From positions 68,323,699 through 68,387,698 of the forward strand of contig NC_092860.1 in NCBI RefSeq assembly GCF_032062135.1: DNA of 64,000 bases. Reading direction: 5' to 3'. How positions within the stretch are numbered: position 1 is the stretch's first letter; each line of letters starts with the position of its first letter. A program made the position numbers and the translations under genes. Positions 41,627-54,057 of the stretch are shown in pieces. Below the pieces are notes generated by a model. The model was not told the origin of the DNA, did no database searches, and saw nothing but the letters and a program-made list of their open reading frames with translations. This stretch comes from Pyxicephalus adspersus. Its lineage: Eukaryota > Chordata > Amphibia > Anura > Pyxicephalidae.

Positions 41627-42905
41627 GTTGTGTTCAGAATAATAGCAGTGTGTTTAGTAAAGTGAATAAAGCACAAAATCCTTGAATTAGCCTATATGTC
41701 CATACACACAAATGCATTGGGAACACTGCACATTCTATTCCAAACCAAAAAATGAAGAAAAATGTCTCAACTTTGTTACAAAAAGTAAAGTAAAGAAATA
41801 TTATGCTGTTCAAAACAATAGCAGTATGCATTCTTTTTTTTAAACTCAAACATTCACTGTATAAACTAAAAAAAATGTTCCAAGACTGTTTTCTTTTGAA
41901 TCACTAAACGAATAAATAGTTGTGTAACTGCTGTCTGAAGAGGCATTTCCTCTTCAACATAAGACAACATGACCTGTTAAATATTATTTCAATGTATTCA
42001 AACTGATCCATGATGCCTGGAATGTGATAAATAGACCCAACCCCATAGTACAAGAAAAATCCCCATATCATAATACTTATGCCACCATACTTCACTGTTT
42101 CCACACTTCACACTTCACTGTGGCTTGCATTCAGTGTTTAGGGGTCATTTGACAAACTGTCTGCCCCCCTAGACCCAAAAAGAACAATCTTGCTTTCGTC
42201 TGTCCACAAAATGTTGCTCTATTTCTCTTTATGCCAGTCAAGGTGTTCTTTGGCAAACTGGGCTTCTTGTCGATAGCTTGGCTTCACATAGACATCTTCT
42301 AATTGCAACAGTACTCACTTTAGACCTTGTTTGATCTTCCTGGAGCTGATCATTGGAAGAGCATTCGCTATTTTGGCTATTCTATCCATTAGAATTGTAG
42401 TTTCCATTTTTTTCTATGTCTTTCAAGTTTTGGTTGCCATTTTAAAGCATTTGAGATTATTTATGCTGAGCAGCCTAACATTTTCGACCCTTTTTTAAAT
42501 GTTTTCCTCTCTCCAATCAACCCTTTTTCAGAACATGCAGTTTTTCTGAACAATATTTGGAACAACCCATTTTACTCAGATTTTCAGAGAGAAATGAACA
42601 ATAACCAGCATGTACAACATTTGTTGCTTTCCTTCCTTAAATAAGGACCTAATTGACACTTTACAAAATGAATGACCTCACTAACTGAACTCCCCATTGC
42701 TATTTTTCTTAACAGCATAATACTTCCCTTTCTTCCCTATCTGTAAAAGAATTACACAGATTTGATACATTTTTCTTTATGTTTTGATTTGGAATAGAAT
42801 GTGGCGCCTTCCCAATGCATTTGCGTATGTGGAAATGAAAGCTATTATAACGATTTTCAGCTTATTCATTTTATAAAACACATTTTTCACTTTTTAAAGC
42901 ACACG
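41627..42905 (-). pseudogene. Tc1-type DNA transposon with long inverted ends and dead transposase
   Basis: The left end 'tacagttgtgttcagaataa' is a standard Tc1 terminus. About 200-bp subterminal sequences are inverted repeats: 41690-41760 ('aaatgcattgggaa', 'cacattctattccaa') against 42770-42840. The transposase is on the minus strand. 42240-42170 reads 'WTDESKIVLFGSRG' in part (first catalytic Asp region), and 42104-41904 reads 'METVKYGGISIMIWGFF', then 'GIMDQFEYIEII', equivalent to the VKxGGxxIMVWGCF and second Asp region of Tc1 transposases. Frameshifts and stops inactivate it. Confidence 0.87.
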
Positions 42906-43207
42906 TTAATATTCTATCTATACTTACCTCAAATAGTCAAAGCTTTATTATTACATTAAAAGTTTTTATTGACACATGAATGTCTATGTGACGACCAATT
43001 TCAGATATGCTAGCTTTGCAAGAGCTTTCACTCCGTCACCTGCCGCAAAATCGAAAAGCCACACTAGCCAGATTCTTATATTGCATTTCTGACCAGTGGT
43101 AAATTAGTAGGACATAGTTTCAAGCATACATATTTCTCTTCTGTCTTTAGATAAGGCAGTGTTCAGACAAGCAAGTCGAAGACACCATACCTCACACTCT
43201 AGTGACT
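42906..43207. other. No gene recognised
   Basis: Non-coding; no element end identified. Confidence 0.5.
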
Positions 43208-43480
43208 GTCCTTTTTTCTTTTGTTTAAATGCATTTTTACTGATTAAAATAAGGCAAATTATAAAACTACAAAACATAGAGGAAACATAATGACAAAATA
43301 TTACAGAGAGTAAACAGGAAACAGTAAGTGAACAAAGGTGCATTTCATAAGGGGCAATTTAAGATGGAAAGCATAAATGATAAAAAAAAGAAACTATGCA
43401 GTAAAACAGAAAATCCATATCCTGAGTTATATCAGAAAGTAAATACACAAATGAACAAATAAACCTTACTGCAATAAAAC
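43208..43480 (-). mobile_element. Possible L1 3' end (minus)
   Basis: Begins on the plus strand with 'ccttttttcttttgtttaaa' then 'tttttactgattaaaat', as expected for a reversed poly(A) and L1 3' UTR. No coding portion is attached, so the call is tentative. Confidence 0.35.
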
Positions 43481-43517
43481 AACATATAGCTATATTAGTC
43501 TAGTCTCCCTTCCTTTT

Positions 43518-43528
43518 ATTATTATTAA

Positions 43529-43562
<34 letters not shown>
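43518..43562 (+). repeat. (ATT)n microsatellite
   Basis: About 14 ATT units with two AAT interruptions. Confidence 0.9.
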
Positions 43563-43879
43563 ATTCCTCATCATTCATTTATCCTTTGCTGCCAGACCTC
43601 TTCACAAAACCACTGCAGCGTACTAAGGTGCATAATTGGCAGAATAATTTTTCTAAAGATGACATAGCAGACAAAATTATAAAAGGATACCAATCAGTGA
43701 GAAAATGCATGAGGAAGAAATTGTGGAGAGAAACACAGTTTAACATAATGCATCAGGTATACAAAGTCTTCAGACTGCAAGCCGTTGCCACCCTTGACAT
43801 CCGAGCTTGCTGTTTTCTAAATGTGGAGGTAGACATAAGTCCATTGCTTATGCTTATAGACTTGCCTTCTGGTGGCAGG

Positions 43880-46800
43880 TTTTTATTTTATTTTTTTAAA
43901 AACATTCTTTTTTTAGAAATTTATGGGAGGAACGGGTGGGGAAAAGGGTAATACAAAAAAGTAAACACCTGAAACACATTAGCAGGATTGAAAAACCCAG
44001 GGAGGGAAGGGAGGCAAACACACCAGAAAATAACAGAGGTTTATACAACAATGTGCATAGCAAGACAATTTAAGAGAATACAAGTCGTACATTAACTGAC
44101 AAAAGTAATACAATAACCAAAATAATTTCAATAGTGTACAAAGCAAACAGAGGGCATGGTTATTCTAAAAAATCAACTTAAACAACAAACTGACAAACTG
44201 TCTGTATTTAGAATCACTAGAGAAGCCCAGTGGCTTCAGCTTCATGGGGAAAGTGGAATAACCCCCCTGGGGGTAATCCTGAGTGTGGCTCGGGGTTTAA
44301 TTTTATTACAAAAAGCGTTAACCCCAAGCCACACTCGGGGCAGAATTGAGGGCTTACCTGGTGTTCATGAGCCTGTGGTTTCCTCCAGCGATGCCGGCCC
44401 AGCATCTGTGTCTACTTGGCGACGTCCGTCAGGCATCTGCGACCCGTTGGTGATGCCCAGCATTTGGATCCCCTGGCCCTGCATACCGGTGTGTGAACAT
44501 TGGAGACGCAAGGCTAGGGGATGCAGATGCTGGGCGGGCATGCGATGTGTGTGCGTGCGTTGGGAGGTGGGACCAGCGGTAATGTCAAATGTACTTTTTT
44601 GACATTTAAAAATACTAAATTATTCATACCACCAAGGAGGTTAACAGCCCATCGCATATGAACCCAGTAAAGGGGCTATAATAAGGCCAGAGAGTAGGAG
44701 ATGGGCGTGGAAGGGTATGACATATAGTAGCTGGGGGTATTAAACTGCAGATCATGTTACTATCCCACTGTAGATGCATAAAAGGAGGTCTGTGAAGTAA
44801 TCTTATCCTATCAAGGTGGGCCCAGGTGGTGGTGGTATTCTGCAGAGTTGGTGAACTGAGACCAGTAGAACCACGTATTGAAAAAAAATTCTACTTGTAC
44901 TTGTCCTTCGAATAGAGGAAGTCAGGTCCTTCATATATTGGATCTCGTTAACTCTTTGCAAACGATAGGAGAATTGGTCAGTTTTCCTCCAATATGCAGA
45001 TATGCACGAGTTTGCTGCCATGATAGGATGCCTAATGATCAAATTCTTGAAGGCTTTCTGGGGAAAAGAATTATGTTGTATGAGAAAGAAAGCGGGGCCA
45101 TAAGTGATTAGGCAATCCATCATCTAATGGACAATGTCTCTGATTGTTGCCCAAAAATGTTGCAAACTTGGGCATTCCCACAAAATGTGGAGAATGGAGT
45201 CAACCGCCATCTGACATTGCCACCACCTATCAGGCACATCTGGGAGATGTCTGTGAAGCTTCTCAGGTGTAAAGTACCACCTGAATAATATATTTAAATT
45301 AGCTTCTTGGAATCAATTGCTAATGGATGCTTTGTGGGTCCACAGCAGGATTCTTTCTCTCTGTTCTGTTGACAGGGTGATCCCAAAGTCCGCTTCCCAA
45401 GCTGCAAAATACCCAGAGGAGTATGAAGGGGATGGTGTCTGAAGAATGGCGTATAGTATCGGTAGTGTATGCCACATCCCCCCTTCTCCGATACAGAGTT
45501 GTTCCAGGGGTGTGAGGGACCAATCAACTACCCTGGCCAAATGTGCTACCAGATAAAAATAAAAAAAGTTGGGGACCCCCAGACCCCTCACTGCTTTGGA
45601 TCGCATTGTCAGGAGTCTACTGATTTGGGGTGACTTGTTTTGCCATATAAACTTAAAAATCTTGGGGGAGATGATTAAAGTATGAGCCTGGAACCTTGAC
45701 AGGTAGGATTTGGAATATATTATTGGAATACACTTCATGGAGGTTACGTGGTATTTGTGTACCTGGGTATGAAAGCTGTTGTGATTCCCAATGGAAGTTA
45801 AAGTAGCATTTCAATTGAGTGCAGGTCTTATTTGGGGGAGAAATGTCTAAATCTGCCGATTTGGCGTAATAAATTTTAAAGGTTGACAGTGAGCCATACT
45901 CAGATTTGGCAGGGACACAGTTGAGTGAAAGACTGCAAACAACAGATCATCCACATAGGCGGCAATCTTTTGATTTCTGGGATCTAGCTCCAGACCTCCA
46001 ATAGAACCTGAATCCCATATTGTACAGAGTAATGGCTCTAAGGTCAAAATTAATATCAGAGGGGACAATGGACAGCCCTCTCTTATGCCATTAAAGATGT
46101 GGAGTGGGGTAGAGTGTACACCGTTCACCCACACTGTGGCAGTGTGGCATGAGTAGACTGCCCTGTTCCATAAATGCATTTCGGGCCCCAAAGGTAATAA
46201 GGTTAGGTCCATGAACTGCCAATTAACAGGGCTGAATGCCTTTTTTTGTGTCTGTGGATAATAACATAATGGGAATCTGTTTGGATTGGGCATTTTGTAT
46301 GCAGTTTAGTACTCTCGTCATGGTGTCCCTGGCCTCCCTGCCGTGCATGAACTCCATCTGACCATATTGGATAAGTTTATGGGTGACCTTAAGTAACCTA
46401 GTTGCCACCAATTTTAGGTTTTGCTTCAAGAGCGAAATGAGGCATAGCTGCCACAAAAAGAGGGGATAACCGTGATTGTGGCCCGCAGGGAGTCCAGGGA
46501 GAACTGATTGCCTTCAGGTATGGTGTTATTTTGAACAAAATGGGTACTTGTAGTAAGATAAAAGTAAGCCATCTGAGCCTGGTGTCTTACCTGTTGGAGT
46601 GTCTTGTATGGCTTGGCAGAGTTCCTCCATTGTAATCGGTGTTTCCAATGCCTCCCTGCCTGCAGCAGAAAGGGAGGACATCTGAGAGTTGGTCAGGTAG
46701 GCTTTAATAGCCTCCAGTTTGTTCGCTGTCTGGGCAGAGAGTGGGGAACCTGTGATGTTATATACGCCTTCGTAAAACCAGCAAAAGGACTCAGTTATGT

Positions 46801-47750
46801 CTTTTGTTTGGAATAGTTTTTGTCCATCTTTACCCTTTAGAAATGGTACAAAAAGGCAATTTTAGCCTTAGCTAGCATGTATCTCATTTTGTTGCCATAC
46901 TCGTAAAATTTCCTCCTGCATTTAGCTAATGTGGCTTTGGCCTTATTCAAAGTGTAGAAAGTTTCTCACATAAAACTTGTTGCTCTTTACCCCTAATGGG
47001 GTCATGAGTAGCCCTGTGGGATATTTCTAGGGTCCTGATTTGGTTAAAGAGGTTGTCTACCTCTTGTTAGTTTGCTCTTTTCAGTCTCGTCCAATGCTTA
47101 ATAAATATGCCACAAACCACCGCTTTATTGGCTTCCCACACAAGTAAGGCAAGTCACTGTCAGGCATGTTGTTAGTCTGGAAATAATGTGTTAGCTCAAA
47201 AGAGACATCTGCTACCATGACTGTGTCCTGAAGGAGCGATTTAATCAGGCTTCAATTTCATGATTTAGGTATTAGGTGTGCTATCCTAACAGATGAGATT
47301 GGAACATGATCAGACTGGGTTATCGAACCAATATCACATGAGGCAGCTCTATGTAATTCAGAATGTGGTAGCCAGAAATTATCTATCCTCGGTTAGGAGT
47401 GATGGGGAGAGGAGTAAAGTCACGCCCTGCAGGATTGAAAATTTTGCATGCATCCATTAATTGGAAGCTGGAGAGCAATTTACCAACTTTACTGCAGGTG
47501 CGTAGCAGAGATTTACGTGGGCTGCGAGACGTGTCAAGCATGAGCAAGAGTGAAGATAAGATCTCCGCCCAAAATAAGAAAACCCTCTCTGAACTTCTCT
47601 GGAGTGTCCAGAATTTGGGCCAAGCAGGTGGCATGACTGGTGTTGGGAAGATAGACAGTGGCAAAGGTAAACAAGCATCCTTTAAGGAGCCCCTTCATGA
47701 ACACTAACCTACTGTCGGGGCAGATAATGTGATCTCTGAGTTGCTATGTG
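43880..47750 (-). pseudogene. L1-type LINE (minus), 5' truncated, with nested MITE
   Basis: The 5' limit is within the ORF2 endonuclease: 47707-47640 reads 'GCLFTFATVYLPNTS', then 47477-47383 reads 'MDACKIFNPAGRDFTPLP'. RT blocks: 'MEFMHGREARDTMTRVLN' near 46350, 'GIREGCPLSPLILILTLEP' near 46090, and 'AAYVDDLLFA' near 45960 with both catalytic aspartates. The C-terminal region is open at 45738-45313 ('FKFIWQNKSPQISRLLTM', the conserved F.W.xxxPRI block). The 3' UTR runs to a T-rich stretch at 43880-43915. A frameshift lies near 46240. A piggyBac-like MITE (44262-44640) is nested in the 3' UTR. Confidence 0.87.
44262..44640 (+). mobile_element. piggyBac-like MITE (member 4)
   Basis: 379 bp between ATAA (44258-44261) and TTAA (44641-44644). 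The left end 'acccccctgggggtaatcct' continues into 'gagtgtggctcgggg', which is repeated inverted at 44326-44342 ('ccacactcgggg'), giving an internal hairpin. The right end is 'ccaccaaggagg'. The 148-codon plus-strand frame over it is fortuitous. Confidence 0.75.
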
Positions 47751-47751
47751 A

Positions 47752-48128
47752 CCATTGAGGCCACCAGTCGCCAATCTTATCAGTTCTGCAGACCACTAAA
47801 ATTACCGGCTCCTGATCGCGCATGCGCTGGGACCTGGTTGTCAATCAAAGAGGGAGAAACATCCCCCGTAGTGATGTCATCATGACATACCCTCGCCCAC
47901 TCTCCTCTCCCAGATCTGAACCTGCGATGGGAGAGTGGGCGGGTTGTGTCCAGGGACACAGCCCGCCCACTTCCCTGAGCCAAGGATTTGAATAGGGAAT
48001 GTGGTCAGCGGCTCTGGCCGGCGCACCCCGCCAGCAGGATCCCTCTCCTGACACCGCTCAGGAGGGCACCAGCCAGAGCCGCAAACCACCAAAATTATCT
48101 TGCGGACCACCAGTTGGCGACCACTGAT
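47752..48128. mobile_element. hAT-like MITE
   Basis: Left end 'ccagtcgccaatc' with 'gcagaccactaaaattac' inside; right end 'attatcttgcggaccaccag' then 'ttggcgaccactg'. Both outer ends conform to the hAT-type CAGTGGTCGCCAA terminus. Internal GC-rich inverted segments surround 'gatctgaacctgcgatggga' (cgcccactctcc against ggagagtgggcg). No coding sequence. 8-bp target duplications could not be confirmed. Confidence 0.65.
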
Positions 48129-48183
48129 CTAGATTTAAGGCAGTACCAAGGGTAAATAACATTAGCATATCAAAACAACTGAG

Positions 48184-48231
48184 TCATCAAAACAAATCAA
48201 ATAGTAGTCATCAAAATAAATCAAATAGTAG
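48184..48231 (+). repeat. 24-bp tandem duplication
   Basis: 'tcatcaaaacaaatcaaata' plus 'gtag' is repeated at once with a single base change. It lies at the truncated 3' end of the minus-strand gypsy element. Confidence 0.9.
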
Positions 48232-49447
48232 ACAATGAAGAAAGGAGACTCTTGAGTACTGGTGCTGACACGGATATTGTGGGCAAACTCCGCCCATGGT
48301 AGCAGACTTACCCAGTCGTCATGGTGGGCAGATACAAGAGCTAGTAGATAATGCTCCATGGCCTGGTTGACTCCGTCTGCCCATTAGTCTGCAGGTGATA
48401 GGCTGAAGAAAACTCAGCAGAAATGCCCAAGGATTTACAGAAGCCTTTCCAAAAGCGGGAGGTAAACTGAACCGTGGAGCCTACAAATTTCACGGATAAA
48501 GTTTGGCACGAACGCAGCTGCTGATGGTAAAGCAGGAAGGGGTACAAAGTGGGCCATCCTGGAAAAGCGATTCACAACCTCCCAAATAACAGTACAGCCA
48601 TTGGAAAGTGGAAGATCTGTAATGAAATCCATGGAAAGGTGACACTGGAAAGGTGACTTCCTTGGGAAGGAGCAGACCCGCTGAGGCACAGGTAAACAGC
48701 TTTGTTTGAGCAGACAGCATAGGCCTTGATATAGTCCGTCACATTCTTCCGAAGGTTGGGCCACCAGGACAGATGGGAGTGAAATGTGAATAGACCAGAT
48801 GACCAGAATGTTTGGAATCATGTGCCCATCGTAACATTCCGGTGTGAAGTTGTAGTGGCACTAAGGTTTTACCCGGAGAAATAGCAGAATCCTAGATAGA
48901 GGTCAAGGCTAGAATGCGGGCAGGAGGGATAATAAACTATGACTATGCAGCAGTCCTGGAATCCTGTGGGGCAAAGGAGCGAGAAAGAGCATCAGCTCGG
49001 AAGTCAGCGGAACTAGGTTTGAAGGTAATGATAAAAATCAGACCGAGAAAAGAATAAAGACAAACTGGTCTGCTAAGGGTCGAGGCGGGGAGCGGATTGT
49101 AGGTACTAGAGGTTCTTATGGTCAGTAAAAATAGTAACCTTGTAAGGCGAACCCTCCAAGAGGTCCTGCCACTCCTCCAGACCGAGCTTGAGGGCTAGGA
49201 GCTCCCTGTCCCCAGAGGAGTAATTCCGGGCGTCGAGCTCCGGTGGGGATCTGGAAGAGAATAGCTCTTACATCGGCGGAGGAAGCATCATCCTCTATAG
49301 CGAAGGGCTTAATGACATCTGGCCTAACCAGTGCTGGGCCAGAAAGAAAGGCCTGTTTTAGGATATGAAAAGCCTCAATAGCCTCAGAGAGCTAGTTCTT
49401 AGCATCAGCATCCTTCCGAGTCAGTGCCTTGATGGGAGTGACCCTCG

Positions 49448-50125
49448 TGATGTAGGGTCAGTCTTCACCTTTAGTAAGCCCCCGCTCAGCCTCGGGAGAC
49501 TGATTGCGTCTCCCAGCACTCGGTTTCCCCCAGGACTTACTGCGCAAGCGATGGTGTCTGGGAATGGGCTGGCAGCAAGCCAGGAGCCCACAGATAAAGC
49601 AGTACCAAGATTCCAACAGAGACAAGTCCAGAATACAGAGCCAAGGTCATACACAGAATATCTGTCCAACAAACGAAGTACACAAGAGCAAAACAGAAAC
49701 AGAGTCGGGTCACAGGCAAAAGGTCGGTCCAGGCTGCGTACAAATGATAGGTCAGAAGCAGGCAAGGTCAGCAACAGAAAATCAGACGAAAAAACACACT
49801 TCAGCACAGATTAGCCAAGATATACGCTACAACAGGCACTGGTGACTGGGAGCAGAGAGGCTTTAAAATCCCATCAGCCAATAGCAGTGCAGGACTGAGT
49901 CAGGAGCTGATCAGCTTCTAAAATTCCCTTCAGCTGTGCATAGCCTAACAACAGATGCGGGGGATGCCATAATCCATCAGGCTGCACAGCTAAAGGGAAG
50001 CAGAGGCTGCTGGTATCTTAGTTCCCCTGGCTGCTGCAAATGACATTTCTGGACAGAACAGACAGTGTTTTATACCACAATGGTGCACAGTACAGAGTCG
50101 CCGTACGGATGAGCATTTCCTAACA
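49448..50125 (-). mobile_element. Solo LTR of a second gypsy family nested in the gypsy element
   Basis: The RT frame is interrupted after 'QRFLG' (near 50126) and resumes with 'VTPIKALTRKDA' (near 49443). The interposed ~680 bp has no coding homology. It is rich in short 'cctgcttctgacc' type words, and runs from about TGTTAGGAAATG (minus, 50125) to a terminus near 49448. Some 15 codons of RT are missing at the junction, so exact edges and target duplications are not established. Confidence 0.6.
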
Positions 50126-52214
50126 CCCAGAAAGCGCTGAGTAGCCTTAAGACTGCAGGGCAGTGGACAGTTGGAGATATCAGCAACCTTGTCAGAGGCC
50201 TTCCTTAGAGGAAGGAGTTCAAACATGCACTTCTCTGCCTTTGCGTAGAGACCATTGTCTCTCAGCCATTGTAAGACCATTGTAAGACTTGTCTGTAAGT
50301 AGGCTAGAGAAAAAACCAGAATGTCATCCAAATAGACAACAACGCAGATATATAAAAGATCTCAAAACACCTCATTAACAAAGTTTTGGAAAACAGCCGA
50401 GACATTACAGGGATCGAAGGGCATCACAAGGTATTCATAATGCCCATCTCTGGTGTAAAATGCTGTTTTCCACTCATCCCCCTCCTTGATGCACCTCGGA
50501 GGTCTAGCTTGGTATAGATCTGCGCACCATGAAGATGGTCAAAGAGCTCAGGAATGAGCAGCGGAGGGTAGCAGTTCTTTATGGTGATGGCATTCAGATC
50601 GTGGTAATATATGGCCGGAGAGTCCTATAATTTTTCTGGACAAAGAAAAACCCTGCCCCAGCAGGGGAAGTGGACTTACGTATAAATCTCAGTTCCAGAT
50701 TTTCTTAATATACTAGCTCATTGCCTGTGTCTTAGGGAGACCAAGTGGGTATACCCAACCTCTTGGAGTTGTGGAGTTAGAAATTAGGTCTATCGCACAG
50801 TCATAGGACAGGTGGGGAGGTAGTTGCTCAGCCTTGCGCTTGGTAAAGACATCCTTGAAATCCATATATTGACTGGGAATAGATGGTGCAACCTCAGGAG
50901 TGGAGAGAGCATGAGGCCTGAAAGGTGTGAGCTTGGTCAGGCATTTGGAATGACACAAGAAACGCTAAGCCAATATGGGGTGTAGTTGAAGCCATAGGAG
51001 GCCCAGGATGACTGCAGAGGGATTATGGTTTTGTGATGGTTTTTGAAAAGTTATGGTTTTGTGATGTAGCACACCAACAGACATTACAATGGGTCTAATC
51101 TGGAAGGATAAGTCCACAGGAAAGAAGGATCCTATCCACCGCAGAGATTCGCAGAGGCTGTGATAACAGCTCCATAGGCAAAGCGGATTCCTTGATAAAG
51201 GTGTCTGAAATGACATTTCCAGCTGCTCCAGAGTCGATGAAGGCCTCAAGGGAAAGCGTGGAATTGTTGTGGCAAAGCTGAATAGCTATGGAGGGGTGCT
51301 GTGTGGACGGTAGCCAAGAGTGACCTAGCATGCCCCCCTCAGAGCTTGCTAGGCAGTGAAGTCCTGGCCTCTGTGGACAAAGCTTAATGAAGTGGCCTTT
51401 CTGTCCGCAATAGATGCAGAGGCCTATAAATAAGAGCCGGGACCTTTCTTCTGAAGACAGATGTGGTAGACTCAAGTGCGTGGGTTCTTCCACAGAAGAA
51501 GAAACAGGAGGGGCTGGAGGTGCCAGAGGCCATTGAAATGATGGTGCTAATCGGGGTGAGTAACCCTTAAGTGAGCGAGATCTCTCCTAGAATCATTCCT
51601 GAAAACAAATATCAATCTTGATGGCAAGGAAAACCAGGTCATCCAAAGAGGAGGGGATCTGAACCAGCTAACTCATCCTTGCTGTTGTCTGACAGACCCA
51701 GACAGAAAGTAGCATGGAGGACCTCAATGTTCCAGGGGAGCTCAGCTGCCCACATTCGAAATTTGACTGTGAACTGTCCTGCAGTGAGCGACTGTTGGCA
51801 GAGACCAAGGAGTGCGCTGGCCGCTGAGGAGGCTCAGGCTTGAAGAGGGCTAGAAAGGCCTCAATGCTGTTAGTCACTGGATCCTTACAATCCCATAGTG
51901 GCAACGCCCATGCCAAGGCCTCCCTGGAAAGCTGTAGTTCAAAATGCACATTGCACTGGTTAATGAAGCCAGGACAGGTCTTGGGATCCCCAGAGAACTG
52001 CTGGGGGGGAGGCAGGTGAAGCGCAGAAACCATTGGGAGGGCAGAAGATTGGACCTGGACTCGAGGTTCAGCAGGTGCATCGGAGAATACCAAAAACAGA
52101 TCCAGGCAAGTAGTAAGGGTATGAAGCTGGCGAAGGACCTGGATTTGGGTAGCTTCCTGGGTGTTTAGCCTCTGGATGAAGAATTGGTTGGGGTCTGCTG
52201 AGGAAGGTCATGGT

Positions 52215-52708
52215 TTGTGCAAAGCAGAAGGATAGTCTAAGAAGGCCGGGGTCGAGGCAGGCAGCAAGCAAGAGAGGTCAGATCACATGCCAGGGGTCAA
52301 TTACCTGGGATCCATGAGACAGACACCAGTGACACAGGGGCCACTGCGGACACAGGAAACACAGGTGACACTGGAAGCAACAGGGGGCACAGGTGACAAC
52401 AGGAATATCCACAGACAAACAGGAACAGTGGAACAGCTCAGGGAAGTTGTCTGGGAACCAACAGAATGGATAACGTGAGGTTAACGCAGGAACTGGACAG
52501 AGGAACACTGAATTAGCCAGAGACACGTTGCACGAACACTGAGTGCTGTGTCTAAGCTAGCTAAAAAGCCAGGGATGAAAGAGTCTATTTCCTTATTGGC
52601 TGGCGAAGCTGATAAAGCTTGCTAGCGTAGGAACGCCCAGAGTCAGAACTGCCTGCATGCGCAGGAGAGACGTGTCTGCGCTTTAGCAAGGAAGAGGTAG
52701 GCGTGACA
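52215..52708 (-). mobile_element. 5' LTR of the minus-strand gypsy element, internally deleted
   Basis: The outer end is TGTCACGCC (minus, ending at 52708). It aligns with the LTRs at 10667-11389 and 15559-16248 up to about 'ttgcacaaaccatgacc' and then jumps into leader/gag sequence, indicating loss of roughly the last 200 bp of LTR plus the primer-binding site. Confidence 0.8.
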
Positions 52709-53050
52709 ATTGCTATTTGCATTTGTAATACTACTTGTAATTTAATAATAAAGGCATGTTTTAATCTTTTTAATATTGATTAAGGTCCCTAAACTACTTA
52801 TTTTTGAATGGGAAAAAGTTGAGATGAATTGAATTTATATATTCTACATTACAATATAATTTATCAAATATACAAAAGAAGTAAAAAGGTTTAACATGTA
52901 GAAATTTAAAATAATATAATATAGAATACAATACCAAACTCTTTGGTAAGAGAAATGTAAAATTATTATAAATAGAGAATTTCAAATGGGTATAAAAGCA
53001 GTTGAACATTCACAATAAGGGATGAAGGGAAAATATGAATAGTATATAGC
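52709..53050. other. No gene recognised
   Basis: AT-rich; no coding or element signature. Confidence 0.5.
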
Positions 53051-53420
53051 AGTGGTGGTGAACCTATGGCATGCCTGCCGCCCACATCACAATAGATGAG
53101 GTCCCAGCTGGCCTTCCATTGGCCGTGCCATTGTCCCTTTGTCAGCCCATGCTGGCTGCGGAATTTTCCTTCTCCGGAGTCATCAGTTAACCTCAGAATA
53201 CCAGGCTGTGGGGAGCAGAGGCAGCTGATGTGTCCAGATCCAGAATTGAAATGGGAAAAGTTCAGAGGCAGAGAAGAAAGTGAGGGAGTGCGTAGGCAGA
53301 CACAGGAGTACCAGTCAGTGGGCTATACCCAGTCAGGACCAGGTGAAAGCAAAGCTTGTGGTAATAGGTAAGTGTCTGTTGAATGTAATTGCTCTTTGGA
53401 AATCCGCAGAGGCTCTAAAT
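53051..53420 (+). mobile_element. hAT element 5' terminal region
   Basis: Starts 'cagtggtggtgaacctatgg', a typical hAT (Charlie-like) terminus, followed by a GC-richer non-coding stretch. Probably the 5' end of the element whose transposase remains begin near 55030, with other repeats inserted between. Confidence 0.6.
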
Positions 53421-54057
53421 ATAATGTTAGCGGAGACTTTTTATATATAGCTAGTTTAAAAAATGCAGAGGAACCGAATTTTAAACAAATAATTTGAACC
53501 AGCAGTATAGTTGTTCTGTGGCTATAGTGATACTTAGGAAAAAACAAAACAACACCCTCTGCATATTTATATAGGGCTTGTCACACCTATGTGTTGTGTT
53601 TCTTCCAGAAACAATGAATAGCACTAATGTTGTTATGCTGGGTTGACATTCTTTGTTAATGCCCCTTCCAAACAAACCTTTCAAATGTGCTACTATGAAC
53701 CCTATATTTGTGTGTTGCTGACCACAGTGCTTTAAAAAAAATTGTGTGCAATCTGCTGCATTGCTATGCAATTTGCAAGCGTTTGGCAAAACTTCCTGCA
53801 TTCCTGTAATGTGAGCGAGCCCTTGAGCTTCACTCTGGGCTGCTTTTTGATTTACCCAGTGATGTCCTCTCTTGCACTGATTAGACTGAAAGATAATTGA
53901 AATATTTAAAGTGTATGCCCAGGCATTATATATTTTTTATAGTCTTGCATACAGTAGGGAAAGGTTAAAACCCCTATGAGGGTATTTAATATTATTATTA
54001 TTGCTTTCTGCACCCTACTAAGAAGATGTTGATCATTTTCTGTCTCAGTGACATTGC

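Larger units (their letters stand above)
48232..52708 (-). pseudogene. Ty3/gypsy retrotransposon (minus): 5' LTR, gag, PR, RT, RNase H, IN
   Basis: Order on the minus strand: 5' LTR (52708 downwards); Gag from about 52160, with the capsid-like block 'PPPQQFSGDPKTCPGF' and a CCHC zinc knuckle 'CIYCGQKGHFIKLC' near 51420; protease 'SLEAFIDSGAAGNVI' (DSG active site) near 51240; RT with 'FKDVFTKRKAEQLPPH' near 50860 and the catalytic 'MDDILVFS' at 50331; 'ALTRKDA' joining to RNase H near 49425; integrase at 48821-48435 ('LSMDFITDLPLSNG') and 'WVSLLPWAEFAHNI' near 48300. Frameshifts are frequent. It lacks a 3' LTR (ends at 48232) and has a nested solo LTR at about 49448-50125. Read-through Gag-Pol order RT-RH-IN is classical Ty3/gypsy. 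Confidence 0.88.

Noticed and set aside
43586..43951. Plus-strand frame beginning 'MLPDLFTKPLQRTKVHNW', resembling the C-terminal 'DxFTKPL' segment of Ty1/copia RNase H
   Set aside because: Only about 20 residues fit, no other copia domain is nearby, and the rest of the frame is unrelated; kept as a weak hint only.
44156..44602. 148-codon plus-strand frame
   Set aside because: Lies over a MITE and an L1 3' UTR; composition reflects GC-rich repeat sequence.
49365..49845. Overlapping 113-149 codon plus-strand frames
   Set aside because: Antisense to a gypsy element and its nested LTR; no homology.
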